A stretch of DNA of 6,859 nucleotides from positions 22,749-29,607 of the forward strand of contig PKYZ01000789.1 in assembly GCA_003132865.1 (NCBI GenBank). Reading direction: 5' to 3'. Positions within the stretch are counted from its first letter, which is position 1; each line of letters opens with the position of its first letter. This document shows, piece after piece, positions 1 to 6,323 of this stretch. The notes below the pieces were generated by a model. It saw only the letters and a list, made by a program, of their open reading frames with translations, did no database searches and was not told the origin of the DNA. The stretch comes from Bryobacterales bacterium (GTDB taxonomy: Bacteria > Acidobacteriota > Terriglobia > Bryobacterales > Bryobacteraceae). Position numbers and translations under genes: made by a program.

Positions 1-1746
1 AAGAATCGCGAGCGCAATACAGGCATACGAAGTCGACATGGCAAAGACGACCGGATTCTCCGCGCCGCCCCGATGCAGCAGCACCAGTCCGCGTCCAGGC
101 AACACACTCTGTCCCACTTGTGCGCCCAAATTGTGGAACTCCGCCACAAAGACGCGCGGCAATTGCTGGTGAGCCGGACTCGATGCAAAGAATGGCGGCA
201 CCAGGGCATCGACGGTGCGCGCATCGATCATAGGTTCCAGACTCCGGTTGAGCATGGGAATCACATAGGTCGGCAGCACACCCAGCAACAGACAAAGTAC
301 GGCCAACAGCGCCATCGGCGCGATCTCCAAACCCTGTGCCTCGATGGCCTTGGCCGCCGGCTCGGAGCGCGCCACGCCGAGAAAGCCCATCGCAAACGCT
401 TTCACAAAGCAGGTGACCGCCAGCGCAGCCGTGAGGGCCAGCCCGGCGCCACACAAAGCAAAGACCAGGCGCAGCACCGTCGATGGAAGCTCCGCACTGC
501 GCAGCAGCGTTTCCAACGTGAGCCATTCGCTGACAAAACCGTTGAACGGCGGCAGCGCCGAAATCGCAAGCGCGCCGACCAGAAACGTGCTCGCCGTATA
601 CGGCATCAGGCGCATCAGACCTCCCAGTTTGTCCAGATCGCGCGTACCGGTGCGTTCGTCCACCGCGCCTGCCCCCAAAAACAGGAGTGACTTATAGAGA
701 GAATGGTTAATCATGTGGTAAAAGGCCGCAACGAATGCCATGCCCGCCAGCAGGGGCCGCTGGCACGCCGCGAAAACGACCCCCGCGCCCAAGCCGATTG
801 TGACAATCCCCATGTTCTCGATCGAACTGTGGGCGAGCAGGGTTTTGAGATCGCCTTCTGTCGTCGCGTATAGGATTCCCACCAGGGCCGAAATCGTCCC
901 GACAGCCAGCACGACCACGCCCGCACCAACCGTCCCGGCGGGAACCAGATCGAGGTTCACGCGGATAATCCCATACAGTCCCAAATTCAAGATAGCGCCT
1001 GAAAGGATGGCGGATACGTTCGCCGGCGCGGCGGGATGCGCCCGCGGCAACCAACTGTTCAAAGGCACCAGACCCGCCTTGGTCCCGAACCCGAAGAAAG
1101 TCAGCAAGAACACAGTCCAGCGCGCAGCCGGTCCCAATCCGATCGCGGCGGCCTTAAGCGCCGAAAACTCCAGAGATCCCGCTCTGGCTGCCAGAAATAA
1201 CAGCACCATCTCGACGGCGACGAATCCGGCCTCGCCCGTGGCCAACATGAGGTAAGCGGCGTGGCTAGTCCCCTCCTGCTGGTGCTCAAAGTTGACCAGC
1301 AGGTAGCTCAAAATGGACATTGCTTCCCAGGCCAGCAGAAACCCGAGAACGTCGTCGGCGATTAGTATCCAGACGATGGACGCAATTAACAGCAAAAAAC
1401 CCGCATTGAACGCGCGCATGCTGTAATGTCCGGCGTACCGTTTCAGGTAGCTCGCCGAAAAGATGGAACTGGCCAGAATCACCACCGCAGCCACAAGCAG
1501 AAAAAGTGCGGAGAGACGGTCGAGTGAAACGCCAAGCGTCCCGACCGAACGGATGGTCCACAGTTCGGCGTGGAATCCGCCGTCGCAGAGTACACCCCCG
1601 CCGGCCCACAGTGCCGCAGCCGCAGCTAATGAACCGGCCACGGCGGTCAACGCGGGATTGCGCCGTTCAGGAATCATCATTCCCAAAAGCGCGCCCACTC
1701 CGCAGAACGCGAAGACCAGGATCAGAGGCAGTTCGACCAGACTCAT
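1..1746 (-). CDS. hyfB: HyfB-like proton-translocating antiporter subunit (NuoL/M/N family), 3' end cut by window
   Basis: This is a membrane-arm subunit expected to carry protons or Na+ across the cytoplasmic membrane in a group 4 hydrogenase-like complex. The frame is open for 582 codons from ATG 1744-1746 to the left edge without a stop, so the C-terminus is missing; E. coli HyfB has about 670 residues. The chain is hydrophobic throughout, with at least 12 likely membrane helices. Family landmarks are Glu141 (LLAWEAMSILSY), Lys223 in GFGTKAGLVPLNSWLPRAHP, Lys352 (NHSLYKSLLFLG) and Glu407 (PPFNGFVSEWL). Position 254 in SGAILNLGLYG is Asn, where HyfB proteins often have Lys. The start lies 13 nt after the hyfI stop, with only a weak Shine-Dalgarno (GGGTG); an in-frame GTG three codons upstream is an alternative start. 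It follows hyfI here, whereas E. coli hyfB precedes hyfC. Family assignment is firm; HyfB versus another antiporter paralogue (HyfD, HyfF) is less certain. Confidence 0.9.
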   Translation of the reverse strand, partial: MSLVELPLILVFAFCGVGALLGMMIPERRNPALTAVAGSLAAAAALWAGGGVLCDGGFHAELWTIRSVGTLGVSLDRLSALFLLVAAVVILASSIFSASYLKRYAGHYSMRAFNAGFLLLIASIVWILIADDVLGFLLAWEAMSILSYLLVNFEHQQEGTSHAAYLMLATGEAGFVAVEMVLLFLAARAGSLEFSALKAAAIGLGPAARWTVFLLTFFGFGTKAGLVPLNSWLPRAHPAAPANVSAILSGAILNLGLYGIIRVNLDLVPAGTVGAGVVVLAVGTISALVGILYATTEGDLKTLLAHSSIENMGIVTIGLGAGVVFAACQRPLLAGMAFVAAFYHMINHSLYKSLLFLGAGAVDERTGTRDLDKLGGLMRLMPYTASTFLVGALAISALPPFNGFVSEWLTLETLLRSAELPSTVLRLVFALCGAGLALTAALAVTCFVKAFAMGFLGVARSEPAAKAIEAQGLEIAPMALLAVLCLLLGVLPTYVIPMLNRSLEPMIDARTVDALVPPFFASSPAHQQLPRVFVAEFHNLGAQVGQSVLPGRGLVLLHRGGAENPVVFAMSTSYACIALAIL

Positions 1747-1759
1747 GACACCCACGTTT

Positions 1760-2551
1760 TCAAGACAGCTCGGAGCCTCCGATAACGAAATCTGAAGATG
1801 CGGCGCTCCCACGCTTCCGGAAGGGCCGCGAATGTTTAGTGCGTCCCGCCATGACTAGCAAGGCGTGGAGAATCGCGAGCGGGGGCGGCGGGTCGCCCGG
1901 AATCTCAAGATCGACAGGAAGGACCGAGCCAACGCCGCCCGCGGACATGAAACTTCGTCCGAAGACACCTCCCGTGATCGCGCATGTTCCCGCAGCCAGA
2001 ACGCGCTTGGGCTCAGGCATCGCTTCGTAGGTCTTCATTAGAGGTCCACGCATGTTCTCGCTCACCGGCCCCACCACGAGCAGGACATCTGCCGTCCGTG
2101 GTGTGGCTGTGAGGAAGATGCCCAGCCGGTGCATGTTGTACAGGGGGTTGTTCAACTGCTTGACCTCATTCAGGCAAGCTCCGCAGTCTCCTGCGTCGAC
2201 CACCATGACGTGGAGCGACCGGACAAAGGCCCCCGGCAGCGGTGCGTATGCAGTCTTGGTGGGAGGCGTCCGGGTCCACTCAAAACTCGCGTCCCAATGG
2301 AGCGGATTGGGGGAGCCAAAGCGGCAGCGTTGGCACCATATGCATGCCCGAAGGTCCACCACCGCGCGCGCGCCATCAGCGTCGATCGCACCGACGGGAC
2401 AGTTGCCCGCAGCTCGCGACGCTTCTTCCGCGGAGGGAAACTCGGTGGCCAGGGGCCGCCCCGGAGAGACACCAGCCGCCTTCTCCGGCGCCCAGGGATA
2501 CCGGGTCGACTGAATTCCGTTTCTCAATCCATGCAAAAACCAGAAGCTCAT
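1760..2551 (-). CDS. hyfI: HyfH-HyfI fusion: ferredoxin domain plus NuoB-like small subunit with altered cluster ligands
   Basis: This 263-residue electron-transfer subunit should pass electrons to the large subunit (HyfG) at the membrane surface. Residues 1-20 (GIQSTRYPW) resemble the N-terminus of the NuoI/HycF ferredoxin subunit. A ferredoxin fold follows: a first motif in which CxxCxxCxxxCP has become A41-A44-A47-C51P, then C70xxC73xxC76xxxS80P. One cluster is thus lost and one kept. Residues ~110-235 are the NuoB/small-subunit domain: DAGDCGAC (C123, C126), LNNPLYNMHRLGI, ADVLLVVGPVSENM, PKRVLAAGTCAITGGVF (C190), and IPGDPPP where the family has PGCPP, so the fourth proximal-cluster ligand is Asp220. 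The C-terminus is a short basic tail. In E. coli HyfH and HyfI are separate proteins; no separate hyfH is seen here. The start is set by AGGAG 9 nt upstream, overlapping the hyfG stop. Family is certain; the redox chemistry is inferred. Confidence 0.95.
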   Translation of the reverse strand: MSFWFLHGLRNGIQSTRYPWAPEKAAGVSPGRPLATEFPSAEEASRAAGNCPVGAIDADGARAVVDLRACIWCQRCRFGSPNPLHWDASFEWTRTPPTKTAYAPLPGAFVRSLHVMVVDAGDCGACLNEVKQLNNPLYNMHRLGIFLTATPRTADVLLVVGPVSENMRGPLMKTYEAMPEPKRVLAAGTCAITGGVFGRSFMSAGGVGSVLPVDLEIPGDPPPPLAILHALLVMAGRTKHSRPFRKRGSAASSDFVIGGSELS

Positions 2552-2560
2552 CTGATTCGA

Positions 2561-2566
2561 CTCCTA
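2561..2566 (-). promoter_or_regulatory. Ribosome binding site of hyfI overlapping the hyfG stop codon
   Basis: TAGGAG on the minus strand: its first three bases are the hyfG stop codon TAG, and the ATG of the HyfH-HyfI fusion follows after 9 nt. This arrangement supports coupled translation of the large and small subunits and fixes the hyfI start. Confidence 0.82.
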
Positions 2567-4198
2567 CCGATCGCACTCCGTGGCGGATAACCCGAACGTG
2601 GCCAGGATGATCGGAAAATCCTGGAACGCGAAATCCTCGGCCGCGATATGCAAGCCCATCCAGTTTCGGAACGAAGGGGACAGTATCCGGTAGCGTTCCA
2701 CCTTGCCTCCACGATCCAACCGCACCCAATGCCCCGACGAGCCGATGGGCGCTTCGACCCATCCGAGCGCGGCCGCGGTCGTCATCTCTCCGGCCCGTGC
2801 GCACACTTCTCCCGGCTCCATCGACTCCATCGCTTGATGAATCAGACCGGCGGATTGCTGCGCCTCGGAGAAGAGCACGCGTAAACGGGCGTATCCATCG
2901 CCTTCCTCTTCACACGGCACCTCGAACCGGTATTGCCCATAACCGGAATACGGGACCACCCGGCGCAGGTCACGGCGCAAGCCCGACGCTCGCCCGACGG
3001 GGCCCAGCAGATTCAGATGGCGTGCGCTCCCATTGCTGACCACGCCGACATCCTCAAGCCGGTCGAGAAAACTGCTGCTATAGCGCAATCTTTCCTCAAG
3101 GCGCCGTAGCCGCGCCGAGGCGTTGTCAACCGCCCGCAACAGCTCGCCCGAAGCTTCCTTGTCGAAGTCTCGCCGCAATCCGCCGGGCGTATTGAGTCCG
3201 AACAAGTAACGGTGTCCGGCAAAGCGGCAGGAGGCGCGCAGCAGTTGCTCCTCGACGATGGCTGCGTGAGCCTCGGAAACACTGAGCGCGGTGGAGTGGC
3301 AGATCCCGGCGATCACGCCCGCGTGATGGCGGAGCCGTTCGAGTTCGCACAACACCACACGCAGGCGGCTGGCGCGCGTCGGGATTTCAAGGTGCACGGC
3401 CTTCTCGACTGCCTGGCAATACCCGAGCGAGTGGGCGAAAGCCGACTTCGCTGAGAAACGCTCGGCTAGCAGCAACACATCCAAAACCGATTTCCCCTCG
3501 GCGATCTTCTCCACTGCCCGATAGTTATAAAACAGTCGTGGCACGGCTCGGATGACATCTTCGCCAACCGTTTCGAGCAAGAAATGAACGGACTCGCCAA
3601 CGCCGCCTTCGTACACCGGTCCAACAGGCATCGCAAAGGCCCCAGGGTCCTGAACCACCAGCATGGGACGCCAGTCTTTCTGGGGGCGCTTTTCGAAATG
3701 CATTTGACCGGCGTCGAACGCTTTTCGCATCGGCGTGATGCCTTCCTGCCAGACTTCATCGTGGAGAACGAAGTCGCCGAGCCGGGGGTGTTCTTCGAAC
3801 GCGAGGCCAAACAGGTCTTCCGCTTCGCGTTCGTACCAATCGGCTGCATTGACCGGCACACTGATGCTGGGCACGGTCCGGGTATCCAGCGGCAGACGCA
3901 GAATGCAGTGAACCCAGCCGGAGCGCGGATTCAGGAAAACGTAACGAAGCTCCCACTCCTCGCGCTCCTCGACAATCAGGCCGCCAAACGAACAGCCGGC
4001 TTCCGCAAAGAGGAACCGGCATAGAGAAGTCAAAGCCGACGGGTGCCGCACGATGAACGAGGCGTCCGTGCCACCAGCGTTGCCACCAGCGCTGCTCGAA
4101 GGCGAAACTGCCGGTCCAAACCGGTTTTCGATTTCAGCCGCCAAGGCGACGGCATCGAAGTGCGGCGGATTGGCTACCGGCGGAGGAGTAACCATCAT
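2564..4198 (-). CDS. hyfG: HyfG/HycE-like large subunit (NuoC-NuoD fusion) lacking the NiFe-binding cysteines
   Basis: This 544-residue protein is homologous to the catalytic subunit of hydrogenase 3/4 and to complex I NuoCD. Residues ~10-170 are the NuoC-like domain, with the signature AADWYEREAEDLFGLAFEEHP near 118-137. Residues ~190-544 are the NuoD/large-subunit domain: YNYRAVEKIAEGKS, LCELERLRHHAG, LFGLNTPGGLRRD, LLGPVGRASGLRRD, GWVEAPIGSSGHW and SPSFRNWMGLHIA all match the HycE backbone. The L1 motif, (D/E)RVCGICGFAHS in HycE, is here ERFSAKSAFAHS, so both Cys are Ser (249 and 252). The L2 motif DPCYSCTDR is GLSATECDR (Ser538, Glu541), and translation stops right after this Arg, so no C-terminal peptide exists for a maturation protease. 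The conserved GPxH is GPVY (Tyr196). It therefore should not be a NiFe hydrogenase; it fits the Ehr (hydrogenase-related) class, reaction unknown. The first of two adjacent ATGs lies 8 nt from GGGAGGT. Confidence 0.96.
   Translation of the reverse strand: MMVTPPPVANPPHFDAVALAAEIENRFGPAVSPSSSAGGNAGGTDASFIVRHPSALTSLCRFLFAEAGCSFGGLIVEEREEWELRYVFLNPRSGWVHCILRLPLDTRTVPSISVPVNAADWYEREAEDLFGLAFEEHPRLGDFVLHDEVWQEGITPMRKAFDAGQMHFEKRPQKDWRPMLVVQDPGAFAMPVGPVYEGGVGESVHFLLETVGEDVIRAVPRLFYNYRAVEKIAEGKSVLDVLLLAERFSAKSAFAHSLGYCQAVEKAVHLEIPTRASRLRVVLCELERLRHHAGVIAGICHSTALSVSEAHAAIVEEQLLRASCRFAGHRYLFGLNTPGGLRRDFDKEASGELLRAVDNASARLRRLEERLRYSSSFLDRLEDVGVVSNGSARHLNLLGPVGRASGLRRDLRRVVPYSGYGQYRFEVPCEEEGDGYARLRVLFSEAQQSAGLIHQAMESMEPGEVCARAGEMTTAAALGWVEAPIGSSGHWVRLDRGGKVERYRILSPSFRNWMGLHIAAEDFAFQDFPIILATFGLSATECDR
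4069..4092 (-). repeat. 12-bp tandem repeat (two copies) in the hyfG N-terminal region
   Basis: Two adjacent 12-base units, TGCCACCAGCGT and TGCCACCAGCGC on the plus strand, differ at one base. In frame they encode AGGN-AGGT within a Ser/Gly-rich stretch (about residues 32-44 of HyfG) near the start of the NuoC-like domain. The stretch is probably a flexible loop that grew by slippage; no function is implied. Confidence 0.75.
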
Positions 4199-4200
4199 TT

Positions 4201-5646
4201 CTAACGACCTCCCAGTTGCTGCGCTGCCAGTTGCAGCAGATCATGCACGGGCGCCGGTATGTAAACCCCTAATAGCACGACCGGCACCGCAGCCACCAAC
4301 ACGGCGAAGCGGCAGCTTGCGGGCAGCGGCTTGGTCATTCGGGGCGCCGCGGGCTTACCAAAAACCATTCCGTTGACGTGCAGCATGATCGCCACGAAGG
4401 CAATCACGATCAGAATTGCCAGGAACGCGACTGCGGTATATTGTCCGGCGCGCATCCCGGCTGACAGGATGGAAAACTCGCTCAGGAAAATAGGAAATGG
4501 TGGAGCGCCGGCAATGGCCAGCGAACAGAGCATCAACATCGAGCCGGCAAAGGGCGAGATCCGGAAGAGGCCGCGCACGGACTGGATCTCGCGGGTGCCG
4601 AGGATCAGCAGGATGACTCCGGCCACGTAAAAGCATAACGACTTCGTGATCGCATGATTGAGCATTTGCGAAACAGCGCCAAAATCCGAGGCTTGAGTTG
4701 CCATGCCCGCAGCGGTCAGAATCACGCCCATGTGCTCCACCGTCGAGTAGGCGAACATGCGCTTGTAATCGCGGACCTGGAGCAAAAGAAACGCAGCGAT
4801 CCCCACCGAGATGAGGCCTAGAACGATCATCCAGTTGCCCAGGCGCGCGGCGGGCGACGCCAGGACAATCGAAAGAAATCGCAGAATTACATAGAGCGGC
4901 ACGGTTGTTTTTACGCCGGAAAGCACCGCGCATACCGGAGTGGGAGCCTGGCTGTGCGCATCCGGCAGCCAGGTGTGCATCGGCGCCAAGCCGGATTTAG
5001 CCCCGAATCCGACAAACACCAGGAGAAAGGCAAGCTTCAGTAAATTCGGGTCCATCGAAAATGCGGCCGTCCGCAGACCTTCCCAAGTCTCCCAAGCGCC
5101 TCCGGTAACGGAACGGTACGCCCAAAACAGCGTGAAGAACCCGAACAGCGAAATCGGCGCACCCATCATCGTGAGAACCGCAAACTTCCAGGCGGCCTCC
5201 AGCGCGCCCGAGGTATTGTCGAAACCGACCAGCAGAACGGTGAAAAGCGTAATCAGCTCTACCGCTACCCAAACCATGTTAGGTTCCGCCAGTGAAGGAA
5301 CAGTCAACAGCGCGAAGGCCAACAGATTGTAGTTGGAGTAGAACCACCACAGCCGGCTTTCCTGGTGCTCGCCGTGCCGCATGTAGCCTCCCGCGAAAAC
5401 GGACGCCAGGGCGAGGACAAAGCTGACAACGACCAGCATCAGCGCGCTCAGTCCGTCGGCCTCGAACCAGCCGGGAATCCCGATGAACCTCTTGCTAGCG
5501 ATCACTTCGGCGGAAACGTATACGGCGAGCGCAAACACCGTCCACGTGGACGCTACGGTGATGCCCCAGGCAACGCTTCTCAGCGGCCGGACCCAACACA
5601 GCAGCGCTGCCAGCAGAGGAATGGCAAGGATTGCAATCAGCGCCAT
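4201..5646 (-). CDS. hyfF: HyfF-like antiporter subunit (NuoM/NuoN family)
   Basis: This complete 481-residue polytopic membrane protein belongs to the Mrp/NuoM/NuoN proton-translocating family and is expected to pump ions in the membrane arm. About 13-14 hydrophobic segments are visible. Conserved charged residues inside the membrane are Glu130 (VWVAVELITLF), Lys217 in GFGAKSGLAPMHTWLPDAHS, Lys246 (SGVKTTVPLYVILRF), Lys335 (NHAITKSLCFYVAG) and Glu390 (PPFPIFLSEFSIL), forming the usual half-channel relay. The motif RDYKRMFAYSTVEHMG, typical of HyfF, is present near residues 292-307. Length is slightly below E. coli HyfF (about 526). The start overlaps the end of hyfE by 10 nt and has a near-ideal Shine-Dalgarno (AAAGGAGGA) 9 nt upstream. 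The stop TAG lies 2 nt before hyfG, and its last codons hold the hyfG ribosome binding site. HyfF is preferred over HyfB/HyfD from its place between hyfE and hyfG. Confidence 0.95.
   Translation of the reverse strand: MALIAILAIPLLAALLCWVRPLRSVAWGITVASTWTVFALAVYVSAEVIASKRFIGIPGWFEADGLSALMLVVVSFVLALASVFAGGYMRHGEHQESRLWWFYSNYNLLAFALLTVPSLAEPNMVWVAVELITLFTVLLVGFDNTSGALEAAWKFAVLTMMGAPISLFGFFTLFWAYRSVTGGAWETWEGLRTAAFSMDPNLLKLAFLLVFVGFGAKSGLAPMHTWLPDAHSQAPTPVCAVLSGVKTTVPLYVILRFLSIVLASPAARLGNWMIVLGLISVGIAAFLLLQVRDYKRMFAYSTVEHMGVILTAAGMATQASDFGAVSQMLNHAITKSLCFYVAGVILLILGTREIQSVRGLFRISPFAGSMLMLCSLAIAGAPPFPIFLSEFSILSAGMRAGQYTAVAFLAILIVIAFVAIMLHVNGMVFGKPAAPRMTKPLPASCRFAVLVAAVPVVLLGVYIPAPVHDLLQLAAQQLGGR
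4207..4213 (-). promoter_or_regulatory. Ribosome binding site of hyfG inside hyfF
   Basis: GGGAGGT on the minus strand, 8 nt before the first of two adjacent ATG codons of hyfG. It favours the first ATG (4198) over the second (4195). The site encodes part of the C-terminal Gly-Gly of HyfF. Confidence 0.82.
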
Positions 5647-6320
5647 GCGGCGGGATCCTCCTTTAGCTCGCTCAACGCTCCAGGCTCGGTTGTTCCGAGG
5701 GTTTGTCGAATATTCCGGGTGAGCAATCCAACCACGACAGCGATCAGCATGACATCCATAGCGACCGCGAGTTCGGCGATCATTGGCAGTTCAGGGGCAA
5801 TCGCGATGCCCGCAAAGAACGCGCCGTTCTCCATCGCCAGAATTCCGATGAGTTGGGGAATCGCCTCGCGGCGCGCAATCAGCGAATACGCGCCAATCAA
5901 AACGCCGGCCAGCCCAATGGGGACATTCACTCGAATCACCGGATCACTGGTACCCGCCACCAAAGGCCCCGTCAGAAACTCGGCGACAACGGTCAGCAGG
6001 AGCGCCAGCAACAACGACGCAGGGATGTTGACCGCCTGGGAGATCTCGCGGCGTTCATAGAACTCGTCGGGGAGGAGACGCCGCAAGACCCAGGGGACCG
6101 TCACGACCTTGGCCGCGAGAGTTATGGCGCCGAGCGCCCACAGGTGAACTGAATTGCGGCCATATCCAAGCAGGAAACACGAGGCGGCTAGCAGCAGAGA
6201 CTGGATGACGAAGAAGCGGCGAACTCCCTGGACTTGCCTGGTTGCCACCATCGCGAACGCTGAGATAAGAACCAGACCCGCGCTGAGAGTGTTCAGAGCT
6301 TCCGGCGTGGAAATCGGCAT
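5637..6320 (-). CDS. hyfE: HyfE-like membrane subunit (NuoK-related)
   Basis: This is a complete 227-residue integral membrane protein, close in length to E. coli HyfE (about 216). Around seven hydrophobic segments are visible. Its C-terminal half contains the NuoK-like region: QLIGILAMENGAFFAGI with Glu164, followed by IAELAVAMDVMLIAVVVGLL with Glu183 and Asp189. These acidic residues correspond to the buried Glu pair of NuoK that joins the quinone/active-site end of complex I to the antiporter subunits. Lys71 in TLAAKVVTVPWVL is another charged residue within a membrane segment. The start ATG is 3 nt after the hyfC stop, with AGGAG 8 nt upstream, and the last codons (TGG CGC TGA) overlap the start of hyfF, so the two are probably translationally coupled. 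HyfE is characteristic of hydrogenase-4-like complexes rather than true complex I, which supports the identity of the whole operon. Confidence 0.95.
   Translation of the reverse strand: MPISTPEALNTLSAGLVLISAFAMVATRQVQGVRRFFVIQSLLLAASCFLLGYGRNSVHLWALGAITLAAKVVTVPWVLRRLLPDEFYERREISQAVNIPASLLLALLLTVVAEFLTGPLVAGTSDPVIRVNVPIGLAGVLIGAYSLIARREAIPQLIGILAMENGAFFAGIAIAPELPMIAELAVAMDVMLIAVVVGLLTRNIRQTLGTTEPGALSELKEDPAAWR
5656..5664 (-). promoter_or_regulatory. Strong ribosome binding site of hyfF inside hyfE
   Basis: AAAGGAGGA on the minus strand, 9 nt before the hyfF ATG and wholly inside the hyfE coding region. It is the strongest Shine-Dalgarno in the window and fixes the hyfF start at 5646, giving the 10-nt overlap with hyfE. 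Confidence 0.88.
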
Positions 6321-6323
6321 GTC

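Noticed and set aside
73..690. Plus-strand open frame of 205 codons
   Set aside because: It lies exactly antisense in codon register to the HyfB-like gene and has a composition rich in Arg/Gln/His, typical of the complement of a GC-rich membrane-protein gene; no recognisable domain.
1747..1759. A promoter or terminator between hyfI and the HyfB-like gene
   Set aside because: The gap is only 13 nt, with no inverted repeat or promoter-like boxes.
2564..2590. A frameshift or premature stop truncating HyfG
   Set aside because: The alignment to HycE runs without gaps to the final DR of the L2 motif, and the stop is integrated with the next gene's Shine-Dalgarno, so the end looks natural.
3584..4024. 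Plus-strand open frame of 146 codons inside hyfG
   Set aside because: Antisense to the conserved NuoC-like domain of hyfG; no domain of its own.
2564..4198. An active H2-evolving NiFe hydrogenase or formate hydrogenlyase
   Set aside because: All four NiFe cysteine ligands are replaced and the maturation extension is absent, despite overall similarity to HycE/HyfG.
5365..6060. Plus-strand open frame of 231 codons across hyfF and hyfE
   Set aside because: It runs antisense over two well-supported genes and their junction and has no family features; a by-product of GC-rich coding sequence.
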